Assembly (NCBI GenBank): GCA_016744455.1
Contig: JADGEI010000005.1
Span: 62,001-126,000 of the forward strand
From: Alcanivoracaceae bacterium
Lineage (GTDB): Bacteria; Pseudomonadota; Gammaproteobacteria; Xanthomonadales; Marinicellaceae
Reading direction: 5' to 3'
Length of the DNA stretch: 64,000 bases
In this document: positions 1-10,430 of the stretch, one piece after another
How positions within the stretch are numbered: position 1 is the stretch's first letter
Layout: each line of letters starts with the position of its first letter
Notes under the pieces: generated by a model
Databases searched by the model: none
Told to the model about the DNA's origin: nothing
The model's input: only the letters and a program-made list of their open reading frames with translations
Program-made: the position numbers and the translations under genes

Positions 1-235
1 CATGCATAAAGATGGAACGGGCAGTGGCTTTGATTTGGATCTATTGTCTAGGCAATATTATTCAATACCTATTATTGCATCAGGTGGCGCCAATGAACCC
101 AAAGATTTTTTAAATGCAATCAATGCAGGTGCTGATGCAGTTTTGGCAGCAGGGATTTTTCACCGCAATGAATATACCGTAGATGAAGTTAAACACTATT
201 TAATACAAAATAAAATTGAAATGAGGACATTATGA
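1..235 (+). CDS. hisF: Imidazole glycerol phosphate synthase cyclase subunit HisF, C-terminal part
   Basis: This is the 3' end of hisF; the gene begins left of the window and about 77 codons are visible. HisF is the cyclase half of the HisF-HisH complex. It turns PRFAR plus ammonia into imidazole glycerol phosphate and AICAR in the cytoplasm. The visible part carries the last strands of the (beta/alpha)8 barrel, with the phosphate-binding DGTGSGFD and IIASGGA segments. The stop overlaps the start of the next gene in an ATGA (232-235), so translation is probably coupled. The N-terminal catalytic Asp residues lie outside the window. Confidence 0.93.
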   Translation, partial: MHKDGTGSGFDLDLLSRQYYSIPIIASGGANEPKDFLNAINAGADAVLAAGIFHRNEYTVDEVKHYLIQNKIEMRTL

Positions 236-1476
236 TAATTCCATCAATTGATTTGCTCGATGGTAAAGCCGTACAACTACAACAAGGGAAAGCAGATAAA
301 AAAATAGTCGAAAAAGAAGATGTGTTTGCCTTGCTAGAACAATTTTCACTCTATGGTGAGGTAGCGATAATTGACCTTAATGCTGCAATGGGCACAGGCA
401 GCAATCAAGTGCTAATTGAACAAATGTTAGCCAAAAAACCATGTAGAGTTGGTGGCGGTATTCGTGATTTAAAAACAGCCAAATCTTATCTTGCAGCTGG
501 AGCAAGCAAAATAATACTCGGAACATCAGCCACTAAAGGCTTTGTAAGAAAATTACCTAAAAATGCATTAATCTTTGCAATTGATGCTAAAGATGACAAC
601 TTAACCACTCATGGCTGGCAAAAAACTCAAGGTGAAAAAATTATCGATATCATTCCAAAATGGGCACAAAACTGTGGAGAATTCCTCTACACCCAAGTCA
701 AAAAAGAAGGCATGATGAACGGTATTGATAAACAAAGAATTAAACAAGTCCTAAATACATCGCCAATCCCGGTTACTGTAGCTGGCGGAATTACCAGTTA
801 TGCAGACCTGCAATGGATAAATGCCAAAGGAGCAAACTCCCAAGTTGGTATGGCAATCTACTCAGGCAAGTTGCAATTAGATCAAGGGTTTATGAGTTTG
901 GTAGATTTCAACAAAATGGAATTGATACCAACTATAGTGCAAGATTTCAAAACCAAAAAAGTACTAATGATGGCATATAGTTCAAAAGATTCGTTACAAT
1001 CCGCATTAACAACTCGCAAGGGTACTTATTATTCGCGTTCCCGCCAAGAAATTTGGTGCAAAGGGCTAACTAGCGGCAATACGCAAAAGCTAATTCATGT
1101 TGATGTTGATTGCGATGGCGATACAATTTTATTTCAAGTTGAACAAGTTGATAGTGCCTGTCATTTTGAACGCTATAGTTGTTTTGCCAGCCAAACTAAA
1201 AGCTATTCGCTAGAATACCTGGATGAAGTTTTTGAACAAAGACTTGCCGAACAAATAGATCAACCTTCATTCACCCAAAAACTGTTTAATGATAAAGATT
1301 TTCAAATAGAAAAACTAACCGAAGAGTGTCAAGAACTAATAGAGGCAACCGATCACAACCATGTTCGCTGGGAAGCAGCAGATTTATTATTTTTCACCCT
1401 AGTAATGGCAAAATCAAAAGGTGTAAGTATTAACGAAATTATTAATGATCTAAGGAGTAGGAATGATGAAAGATGA
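232..1476 (+). CDS. hisA-hisIE: Trifunctional histidine biosynthesis protein HisA-HisI-HisE
   Basis: One 414-residue frame carries three histidine enzymes. Residues 1-220 are HisA, the ProFAR isomerase (IPSIDLLDGKAV near the start, then the FAIDAKDD strand and VAGGI). Residues about 228-315 are HisI, the PRA-CH cyclohydrolase, with SRSR, the DCDGD metal site and the ACH and SCF cysteines that bind zinc. Residues about 325-414 are HisE, the PRA-PH pyrophosphohydrolase, with an EECQE helix and EAADLLF. Together they would cover the PR-ATP to PRFAR steps, except that HisF/HisH act after HisA. HisI-HisE fusion is common; HisA joined in front of it is unusual to me. The frame is open throughout with key residues kept, so a working fusion is more likely than a sequencing error. 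It overlaps hisF by 4 bases and hisD by 14. Confidence 0.92.
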   Translation: MIIPSIDLLDGKAVQLQQGKADKKIVEKEDVFALLEQFSLYGEVAIIDLNAAMGTGSNQVLIEQMLAKKPCRVGGGIRDLKTAKSYLAAGASKIILGTSATKGFVRKLPKNALIFAIDAKDDNLTTHGWQKTQGEKIIDIIPKWAQNCGEFLYTQVKKEGMMNGIDKQRIKQVLNTSPIPVTVAGGITSYADLQWINAKGANSQVGMAIYSGKLQLDQGFMSLVDFNKMELIPTIVQDFKTKKVLMMAYSSKDSLQSALTTRKGTYYSRSRQEIWCKGLTSGNTQKLIHVDVDCDGDTILFQVEQVDSACHFERYSCFASQTKSYSLEYLDEVFEQRLAEQIDQPSFTQKLFNDKDFQIEKLTEECQELIEATDHNHVRWEAADLLFFTLVMAKSKGVSINEIINDLRSRNDER

Positions 1477-2680
1477 AATTATCCAAGCTAAAGATTACAA
1501 AAGAGCTAAATTAAAAAACCAAGATACAATTGAAAAAACTGTAACACAAATACTGCAAGATATTAAATTAAATAGCGACAAAGCAATTAACAAATGGAGT
1601 AAAAAAATAGATGGACAAATAGGGCAAATTATAAAATTAAAACCATTTGCGCACTACAATCTAAAACCAGAACTCACACAAGCAATAAAAACTGCACACA
1701 AGCGTATAAAAGACTTTTGTGAATTCCAGATAAAAGACCTGAAAGATGACTCATTTAATGATGGATTCGGAGAATTTGGCTATAAATATGTACCAATTGA
1801 CCGAATTGGCGCCTATATACCGGGTGGTCGTTTTCCACTTATTTCAACAGCACTAATGACACTCGTTCCTGCTCAAGTAGCAGCTTGCCCAGTCCGAATT
1901 GCTTGCTCACCATCAACTCACCCAGCATTATTAGCAGCTGCTTCACTAGCTGGTGCAACACACTTTTTGCAACTTGGCGGTGCTCAAGCAATCGGTGCTT
2001 TAAGTTATGGTTTTGCAGAAATTAATGCTGTCAATATGATTGTAGGACCAGGTAATTCTTATGTTAATTTTGCCAAAGCACAAGTACAGCACCGCACCAA
2101 AATTGACACATTAGCAGGGCCAAGTGAACTATTAATTTATACCGAAAAACTAAAAAACCCAGACTGGATAATGCTAGACGCACTAGCCCAAGCAGAACAC
2201 GACCCCAATGCAATCAGCTTGATTGTAAGTACATCAAAACAGTTGTTAGAAAATCTTTACACCCGTACAAAAGCAGACACAGTTGCAATTGAGCTATTAA
2301 AAAACAAGCAAATTGTATTTATTCAAGCAGAAAACCAAGACCAAGCAATTGAGCTAATCAACAACTACGCTCCTGAACATTTACTAGTAACTGACACAAA
2401 TTTGGAAATATCAAAATTCATTAATTACGGATCTCTATTCATTGGTGAAAACTCCGCAGTAGCATTCGGCGATTATTGCACTGGACCCAACCATACACTA
2501 CCAACCAACGCAGTCGGAAAAAACTCAGGTGGGCTAAGTGTTCATCAATTTTTAAAAGTATTATCTACCCAAAAAGTAAACACCAACGGACGAAACGAGC
2601 TCGCAAAAATATCAGCCATCCTCGCCAAAGAAGAAGGTTTGAAATTCCATCAAAAGAGTGCAGAGATTAGAAGTCTTTAG
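1463..2680 (+). CDS. hisD: Histidinol dehydrogenase HisD
   Basis: HisD performs the last two oxidations of histidine synthesis, L-histidinol to L-histidine, using NAD and a zinc ion. The 405-residue protein is slightly shorter than the usual 430. It has the expected blocks: GPGNSYVNFAK, AGPSELLI, the AQAEHDPNA zinc-ligand segment, APEHLL with the catalytic Glu-His pair, and GDYCTGPNHTLPT. Two ATG codons sit at 1463 and 1466; AAGGAG at 1452-1457 serves either one. It overlaps the end of the HisA-IE frame, so it is the last visible gene of a compact his operon. No classic terminator follows. Confidence 0.95.
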   Translation: MMKDEIIQAKDYKRAKLKNQDTIEKTVTQILQDIKLNSDKAINKWSKKIDGQIGQIIKLKPFAHYNLKPELTQAIKTAHKRIKDFCEFQIKDLKDDSFNDGFGEFGYKYVPIDRIGAYIPGGRFPLISTALMTLVPAQVAACPVRIACSPSTHPALLAAASLAGATHFLQLGGAQAIGALSYGFAEINAVNMIVGPGNSYVNFAKAQVQHRTKIDTLAGPSELLIYTEKLKNPDWIMLDALAQAEHDPNAISLIVSTSKQLLENLYTRTKADTVAIELLKNKQIVFIQAENQDQAIELINNYAPEHLLVTDTNLEISKFINYGSLFIGENSAVAFGDYCTGPNHTLPTNAVGKNSGGLSVHQFLKVLSTQKVNTNGRNELAKISAILAKEEGLKFHQKSAEIRSL

Positions 2681-2854
2681 AAACAAACAAAATAAAAACC
2701 AACTGATTTTCTGAGCTCTAAATATTAGTCTTTACACCTTATTGTTTAAGCTAAAATACAGATAATTCACTTAGTTTTTTATTAGAAAAAGACTACTTTT
2801 GGAATAATTTAGGCTAATAAAACTCACGAAGTTATGCGTGAAAATCTCTGACTT

Positions 2855-3091
2855 TTAGCTTGTATTCAAGGCTAGAATTTGTATCAGTTTTTGCAAGTCC
2901 TTATAATTTTCGTTCTAACAAAGCTGGTGGTGAAAGTAATGAAAGATACCCAACCAAGTTATCACGATTAATCGCCCTTCCATAAATGCATTTGACAGTT
3001 TTTCTGTTTTCATTTTTACAACTTGTTGGATTGCATAGTACAACTTCCATTCGAATGGTTTATTAATTTCCGCTTCTGTCCGTACTACGAT
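2855..3091 (-). pseudogene. Decayed transposase C-terminus (IS4-like, tentative)
   Basis: On the minus strand an open stretch of 58 codons without a proper start (3091 to a TAG at 2915-2917) continues in the same frame for another 19 codons to a TAA at 2855-2857. The residues (RTEAEINKPFEW..., then GRLIVITWLGIF) resemble the tail of DDE transposases of the IS4 group, where a Trp/Glu helix is followed by a 'YGRLI'-type helix. The upstream part of such a gene is absent; the phosphatase gene lies there instead. This is motif resemblance only, and another broken gene is possible. The rest of the 2681-3137 spacer holds nothing I recognise. Confidence 0.35.
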
Positions 3092-3137
3092 TTATATTAA
3101 ACTCGATAAACAATTAAAAATTCGACTATTAAACTAT

Positions 3138-3953
3138 TTAGTGATGTTTTAGCTTTTTTATTCTCGTTTCTCTTTTTTTATTTTCAGGTAAGTATTTACC
3201 ATCATAAATACCTTTAGTTTCCCAATCTCCATACATCGGGTTCGGAAAAACAATAAAACTATGACCAAAATAATCTTTCATACTTTCAACATTTTGATTT
3301 CTGACTACAGTATTTTGTTTGTCATAAACTTCATCAAAATCTGATAAATTATCTCCAAGTAACATCAAAACTTTGTGAGTTTCATTTATTTTTTTTCTGC
3401 GATGTTCTTTCCCGGATGTTGTGGTCTTTAGAAAAACATGTGATTTATCCGCATTTGCCAATCCAAATTTTTTAAGGTTGTTAATGGTTGCATTGAGTTG
3501 TGTTTCATAACGATTTGATACATAGAAGACTTCCACACCTAAACCTTTTGCATAGTTAATAAAGTCATATGTTCCTGGCAGTAAATCTGCAGACTCACGT
3601 TTACCCCATTCAATCCAGCTGTCTTTATCGTAATTTTCGTCACGAACAATCATTTGAGCTGAATAAGGGCTATTGTCTAAAATCGTTTCATCAATATCTG
3701 TAATAATTGCAAAAGGTTTATCAGATTTAGTCTGTTTGACTAACTCATTGAGCCGATAACGAGCTATATTATATGCTTGGTAACATAATGCGCGATACTC
3801 TGCAGCATTTTGCTGCCATAATACTGCCAAAACCAAGTGTTCTTTAACTGGTGTTGTCTCATTATGCATTATATTAGATGGTTTTTTATTATTTGAGGTG
3901 CAACCATTTATTAATAAAAAAATCAGGCTTAGATGTATTGTTTTCAACTTCAT
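3138..3953 (-). CDS. Lipoprotein 5'-nucleotidase / acid phosphatase, e(P4)-like HAD family (class C)
   Basis: This is a predicted outer-membrane lipoprotein phosphatase of HAD subfamily IIIB, related to Haemophilus e(P4) and class C acid phosphatases. They dephosphorylate nucleotide monophosphates in the periplasm. From the ATG at 3953 (preceded by GGAG) the protein starts MKLKTIHLSLIFLLINGC, a lipobox ending in Cys-18. The nucleophile motif DIDETILDN follows at about residues 85-93. VSNR, GDNLSDFDE and a basic C-terminus come next. A longer frame from 3986 adds 11 residues before the signal peptide and is unlikely. It lies 40 bases downstream of the Zur-like gene on the same strand. Confidence 0.85.
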   Translation of the reverse strand: MKLKTIHLSLIFLLINGCTSNNKKPSNIMHNETTPVKEHLVLAVLWQQNAAEYRALCYQAYNIARYRLNELVKQTKSDKPFAIITDIDETILDNSPYSAQMIVRDENYDKDSWIEWGKRESADLLPGTYDFINYAKGLGVEVFYVSNRYETQLNATINNLKKFGLANADKSHVFLKTTTSGKEHRRKKINETHKVLMLLGDNLSDFDEVYDKQNTVVRNQNVESMKDYFGHSFIVFPNPMYGDWETKGIYDGKYLPENKKRETRIKKLKHH

Positions 3954-3993
3954 TATTGCGCTCCATTTTATTTTTGTAGTATACAAGTTGTTA

Positions 3994-4452
3994 TTATGTC
4001 TGGCAATTTTGACAAACTCCCTTGAACTCCATCACTGAAAATTTTAACTTAAAGTTTTCTTGTTCAGACAAATGATCAATATTTTCAATAACAGTATGAT
4101 TTAGGTTGATTTCTTTGATAAAATCGCATTTTTCACAAATTAAAAATTGGGCAGACTGGTGGCTGTGGTTACATTTAATATGACTACAGGCGATATATTT
4201 ATTTTGTGATTCTATTTTATGAACAAGATTCGACGATTCCAAAATACCTAAAATTCGATAGACAGACATTGCTGGCATTGTATTGTTTTCTTTAACTTTA
4301 ATGCGCTCTACAATTTCATATGCTGAGAGCAACCTATCTGACTCTAACAATTGTTGTAGAATTAATTTTCGTTTCAAAGTCAGTTTTGTGCCAGATTGAT
4401 TACATTTAACTTCTGCTTTGTTGAGCAATGTATTTATGCTTTCTATTGACAT
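3994..4452 (-). CDS. Fur-family regulator, Zur-like
   Basis: This 152-residue protein belongs to the Fur superfamily of metal-responsive repressors. The N-terminal winged helix includes LTLKRKLILQQLLES and the recognition region AMSVYRILGILESSNLVHKI. The C-terminal part has CNHSHQSAQFLICEKCDFIKEI and a final CQNCQT; those two Cys pairs form the structural zinc site. The arrangement is closer to zinc-sensing Zur than to iron-sensing Fur. The gene has a ribosome site (GAGG) before its ATG. It lies downstream of a MerC-family gene whose start region carries palindromes, so it may sense zinc and repress that operon. The metal is inferred. Confidence 0.85.
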   Translation of the reverse strand: MSIESINTLLNKAEVKCNQSGTKLTLKRKLILQQLLESDRLLSAYEIVERIKVKENNTMPAMSVYRILGILESSNLVHKIESQNKYIACSHIKCNHSHQSAQFLICEKCDFIKEINLNHTVIENIDHLSEQENFKLKFSVMEFKGVCQNCQT

Positions 4453-4532
4453 TATTACCTCATTTTAATTATTAAATTTTTATCAAAGTGTATACCTAAT
4501 ATCGAATAAGCATAGACTTGAGATTGTTTAAA

Positions 4533-4892
4533 TCAATTAATTTCACGTTGTTTTTTGTTAGAAAAATGGGCAATAATTAAAAATGTCGATGCTAATATGG
4601 TTAATAATTCCTCTAAATTTTCAATAAAAACACCCATTAACAATAGTACAATGCCTACTATTGCCAGTATTATCGGTAGTGCATTTTTATGAATGCTATA
4701 ACTGCTTGGAATACTCCACAAAGCAAAGAGGAGAATTGGAAATATTAAGGCAATATGAATTTTTTCGTTTAATAAAAAAGAAAGCTCCAAACCAGAAAAC
4801 CCCAATGCCAAGATAATTGGCCCAGCAATACAGTGTATCAAACATAAAGTAGAAACAACCATCCCTGCAAAATCTTTATCTAACGTCATCAT
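4533..4892 (-). CDS. MerC-domain inner-membrane protein
   Basis: This is a small membrane protein of the MerC family with four predicted hydrophobic segments. The first contains STLCLIHCIAGP, the Cys/His motif of MerC-like proteins. MerC proteins move mercury across the inner membrane, but chromosomal relatives beside zur-type genes may handle zinc or another metal. I infer the latter, because no other mer gene is visible. The longest frame starts at 4925, but that ATG lies inside a palindrome overlapping the likely -10 region. The paired ATGs at 4892 and 4889 are therefore better starts, although neither has a clear ribosome site. The downstream zur-like gene may be co-transcribed. Confidence 0.75.
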   Translation of the reverse strand: MMTLDKDFAGMVVSTLCLIHCIAGPIILALGFSGLELSFLLNEKIHIALIFPILLFALWSIPSSYSIHKNALPIILAIVGIVLLLMGVFIENLEELLTILASTFLIIAHFSNKKQREIN

Positions 4893-4908
4893 AGTGCTAT
4901 TAATGTAA

Positions 4909-4925
4909 ATGATATATAGTATCAT
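4909..4925. promoter_or_regulatory. Palindromic operator candidate (Zur-like) before merC
   Basis: ATGATA and TATCAT form a perfect inverted repeat around a 5-base centre. On the minus strand it overlaps a possible -10 hexamer (GATACT) just before the merC-like gene. Size and AT-rich form suit a Fur/Zur-family operator, and a Fur-family gene lies downstream. Binding by that protein is inferred. Confidence 0.4.
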
Positions 4926-4940
4926 TTTATTTTTATAAGT

Positions 4941-4960
4941 AAAGTAAAAAGTTTTACTTT
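4941..4960. promoter_or_regulatory. Second palindrome upstream of merC
   Basis: AAAGTAAAA and TTTTACTTT form a perfect 9-base inverted repeat with a 2-base centre. It lies 15 bases beyond the first palindrome, where a -35 element of the merC promoter would fall (TTTACT on the minus strand). It could be a second regulator site. There is no transcript evidence. Confidence 0.35.
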
Positions 4961-5011
4961 TTTCCTTTACCGCTATTGCTTGTAAAACAAGTAACTTTAC
5001 CTATTTTTTTT

Positions 5012-5047
5012 AAAAAAACACCATTCCCGCAAAGGCGGGAATTTTTT
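5012..5047 (-). terminator. Rho-independent terminator after katG
   Basis: TTCCCGC and GCGGGAA (5024-5030 and 5035-5041) form a GC-rich 7-bp stem with a 4-base loop. On the minus strand a run of seven T residues follows (5018-5012), after five bases. It lies 32 bases past the katG stop. The plus strand also has six T residues right after the stem, so it could act in both directions. Confidence 0.75.
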
Positions 5048-5078
5048 ATTGTGGGTTAGTAGCAAATTCAAATCTTGA

Positions 5079-7253
<2,175 letters not shown>

Positions 7254-7351
7254 CTAACTCCTCTATTAAATGTTGTCGTACAGATGAATTTATAAAACTC
7301 ATTAAAAATTATAGTGAAATCAATTGTATAAGGTATTTATTAGCATGTAAA

Positions 7352-7388
7352 ATAGTATGTTTAGATAACAATGATAGATTTAATCGAA
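7352..7388 (-). promoter_or_regulatory. Possible OxyR binding region upstream of katG
   Basis: Two ATAG elements begin at 7352 and 7374, exactly 22 bases apart, the spacing of the two ATAGnTnnnAnCTAT half-sites of an OxyR site. The second matches in eight of nine positions up to the C; the first is weaker. They lie about 100-140 bases upstream of katG. The rest of the 7251-7606 spacer is AT-rich and should hold the divergent promoters; I see no gene in it. Confidence 0.3.
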
Positions 7389-7606
7389 TACTGGATAAAG
7401 GCTACCATTTTAGACAGTAAAATATTTTGATGAATTTATGGGTACTTTGTACTTAATGATTGGTTTAATAAGTGTTTAATATCTTAAATTGAAATATTTT
7501 TTTCATCACGTTTTTTAAATATAGTGGCTTCTATACGGCAAAGTTGTATACGAAGCATTTGAGGTATATAATTTATCATGAGTATTGGTAACCTATTAAA
7601 CTGCAT

Positions 7607-8365
7607 ATGAAATATAATACCTTCATTTTTTCTCTTGTGTTGTGTTTGTTTTCTCTAACCGTTAATGCCGAAACAACACATAAGACTGGACATTTCCAGT
7701 ATCAATCGAACCTGTCTGAATTGATGGGTGCTCAATCAGACAATACTGCATTTAATGTCTTTGACCCAAAGGAAAAACTTGAATGGGAGTTATATGTGCC
7801 GTCTAACTATTCTCCAGATGTCAAACCTGGATTACTTGTTTATATTAGCCCAACTAGCTCAGGAAAAATACCAGAAAAATGGCAATCATTAATGGATAAA
7901 TACAATTTAATCTGGATTGCTGCCAACAAATCCGGGAATAAAATCAACTCACATAAAAGAATGACAAAGGCTGTGTTAGCAACGAGTGTTGCTAGTAAAA
8001 ATCATGATATTGATGCATCAAGAATATATGTTGTAGGTTTTTCTGGAGGCGGCAGAATGGCCAGTCTTGCTGCTAGTCAATTCCCTCAACTTTTCAAAGG
8101 AGCAATATATAATAGTGGTGTTAATTACTGGCAAAAAACCACTAAAAAAGCACTTAAGCAAATGAAAAGTAATCGCTATGTATTTATTTCAGGTAAAAAA
8201 GATTTTAATTTGAAAGATACAAAGACCGTATTTAAGAAATATAAAAAAGCAGGGTTTGATAATATCAAACTCATAATAAATCAATTTATGGGGCATTCAA
8301 ATCCAAATAAGAAAGATTTTGAAGATGCGCTCAAATTTTTGGAAGATATTAACCCGCAAGGTTAA
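7607..8365 (+). CDS. Secreted alpha/beta-hydrolase, PHB depolymerase/esterase-like
   Basis: This 252-residue protein begins with a signal peptide ending near VNA-ETT. The rest is an alpha/beta-hydrolase fold. The nucleophile elbow is GFSGGGRMAS at about residue 147. A GKKDFN segment fits the catalytic Asp and MGHSNP the catalytic His. The layout matches secreted esterases of the PHB depolymerase group, which cut polyesters or feruloyl esters; the true substrate cannot be told. No clear ribosome site precedes the ATG. It stands alone between divergent katG and argS. Confidence 0.75.
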   Translation: MKYNTFIFSLVLCLFSLTVNAETTHKTGHFQYQSNLSELMGAQSDNTAFNVFDPKEKLEWELYVPSNYSPDVKPGLLVYISPTSSGKIPEKWQSLMDKYNLIWIAANKSGNKINSHKRMTKAVLATSVASKNHDIDASRIYVVGFSGGGRMASLAASQFPQLFKGAIYNSGVNYWQKTTKKALKQMKSNRYVFISGKKDFNLKDTKTVFKKYKKAGFDNIKLIINQFMGHSNPNKKDFEDALKFLEDINPQG

Positions 8366-8646
8366 TATAGACTAAAACTTGAGATGCGTTTAATATGCCA
8401 GCTATGGGTACATTTCTAGTGACTTGAAAAGGTTAAGGAGAGAATGGCGAGCTCAATACCATGACTTTCTGGACAATATTACGGGTTGTTGGCTTTGATT
8501 TTGTTGATGCAGTATTTATTATTGGCTTTGAGGCTCTTTGATTTCTTGTTAATTTGGATATATATGTAAATAACACTAAGGATTTATGAAATCTTTAGGT
8601 TAAGTTTGCTAAAATCACGCCTTTAGAATTATTTAATAATCAAGGC

Positions 8647-10422
8647 ATGATTAAACATTTACAAGAATTACTGGAAAAGGCAGTCTCTGATTTACAGAGA
8701 AAGAAAATTTTCCCCAAGGAAATAAAACCACAAATAAATTTTGAACGTACGCGTAGTAAAGAACACGGCGATTTTTCTACTAATTTGGCTTTAACGTTGG
8801 CAAAACCTTTGAGCAAACCTCCAAGGGAAATTGCTCAACAATTAATTGATGTAATCATCGAATCTTCACACGTTGAAAAAGTTGAAATTGCAGGGCCTGG
8901 TTTTTTAAATTTTTTCCTCACTCAAAACTGCCGTCGCCAAGTGATTAAACAAGTATTAAAACAAGGAAGCAGTTTTGGTGACAATAATTTTGGTAACAAT
9001 AAAAAAATCACGGTAGAATTTGTATCTGCTAACCCTACCGGCCCCTTACATGTTGGTCATGGTCGTGGAGCGGCTTATGGTGCTTCATTAGCAAATGTAT
9101 TGGCAAAATGTGGTTATCAAGTGCAAAAAGAATATTACGTCAATGATAATGGTAGGCAGATGGATATTTTGGCAGTTTCTGTATGGTTGCGCTACATTGA
9201 GTTATGTGGGGTGCCTGTAGTATTTCCAGATAATGGTTACCAAGGTGGTTATATTGTTGATATTGCTAGAATTGTCAGGAAAAAATACGGCGATAAATTT
9301 TTGTATAAGAGTCAAGATATTTACGAAGGTGTACCAGTTGATGAAAAAGATGGCGGGGATAAGGAGGCTCACATCGATGGTTTGATTGTCAATGCTAAAA
9401 ATTTATTAGATAAAAAAGGCTATGATAAAATCTTTCAGATAGCGTTAAAAAATATCTTGTCGGGTATAAAAACAGATTTGGAAGGGTTTAACGTAGAGTA
9501 TGAGAGTTGGTTTTCTGAAAAACAATTGCATGATAGTGATACCATTGATCGAGCTCTAGATAAACTCAAAGAAAACAATTACCTCTATGAAAAAGAAGGA
9601 GCTGTCTGGTTTATGGCAACCCACTTTGGTGATGATTTAGATCGTGTTGTTGAACGTGAAAATGGGCAAAAAACTTATTTTGCTTCGGATATAGCCTATT
9701 TAATGAATAAATTTGAGCGAGGTTTTGAGGGCGCGTTATATGTATTTGGCGCGGATCATCATGGTTATATTGCTCGTTTAAAGGCAGCCGCGAAAGGCAT
9801 GGGGATTAATCCTGATAACATAGAAATTGTTTTAACTCAATTTGCTAACTTGGTTAGTAAAGGCAAAAAAGTACAAATGGGTACGCGATCAGGCAACTTT
9901 ATTTCATTATCGCAATTGGTCAAAGATGTTGGTGTTGATGCGGCGCGTTTTTTTTATGTCATGCGCAGCCATGACCAACATATGGACTTTGATATTGACC
10001 TTGCAAAATCACAAACGAATGATAATCCGGTATATTATATTCAATATGCACATGCTCGTATCTGTAGTATATTTAATAAATTGGAACAACAAGCCATGCA
10101 ACACAACAAAGAGATTGGTTTGGCGAGTTTACATATGCTTAACACTGAACAAGAGCAAACCTTGCTAAGAACGATTTCATCTTATCCAGAAATATTGACA
10201 GCTGCAGCCAGAACGCGTGCGCCTCATTTAGTGGCAAATTATTTACGTGAAATTGCACAAAATTTCCACAGTTATTATAACGCCCACCAAGTGGGAATAG
10301 AAGATGAAAACTTGAGAAATGCACGCTTGAGCCTATGTAAAGCTACTCGAATAATAATTGCAAATGGTTTGCAATTATTGGGTGCCTCGGCTCCAAAAAC
10401 CATGTTTTCAGAAGATAAATAG
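8647..10422 (+). CDS. argS: Arginyl-tRNA synthetase
   Basis: ArgRS charges tRNA-Arg and is a class I synthetase. The 591-residue protein has the N-terminal additional domain (residues 1-110). The HIGH motif is HVGHGRG within NPTGPLHVGHG at about residues 128-141. The KMSK equivalent is GKKVQMG near residue 405. The C-terminal DALR anticodon-binding domain includes YIQYAHARI. The order argS then an FtsN-like SPOR gene is common in Gammaproteobacteria. Only 8 bases separate it from the next gene, so the two are likely co-transcribed. Confidence 0.97.
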   Translation: MIKHLQELLEKAVSDLQRKKIFPKEIKPQINFERTRSKEHGDFSTNLALTLAKPLSKPPREIAQQLIDVIIESSHVEKVEIAGPGFLNFFLTQNCRRQVIKQVLKQGSSFGDNNFGNNKKITVEFVSANPTGPLHVGHGRGAAYGASLANVLAKCGYQVQKEYYVNDNGRQMDILAVSVWLRYIELCGVPVVFPDNGYQGGYIVDIARIVRKKYGDKFLYKSQDIYEGVPVDEKDGGDKEAHIDGLIVNAKNLLDKKGYDKIFQIALKNILSGIKTDLEGFNVEYESWFSEKQLHDSDTIDRALDKLKENNYLYEKEGAVWFMATHFGDDLDRVVERENGQKTYFASDIAYLMNKFERGFEGALYVFGADHHGYIARLKAAAKGMGINPDNIEIVLTQFANLVSKGKKVQMGTRSGNFISLSQLVKDVGVDAARFFYVMRSHDQHMDFDIDLAKSQTNDNPVYYIQYAHARICSIFNKLEQQAMQHNKEIGLASLHMLNTEQEQTLLRTISSYPEILTAAARTRAPHLVANYLREIAQNFHSYYNAHQVGIEDENLRNARLSLCKATRIIIANGLQLLGASAPKTMFSEDK

Positions 10423-10430
10423 GAAGATTG

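Noticed and set aside
8366..8646. Short open stretches between the esterase and argS, one of about 32 codons and one of 26
   Set aside because: Neither has a proper start, ribosome site or recognisable family; the spacer holds nothing I can support.
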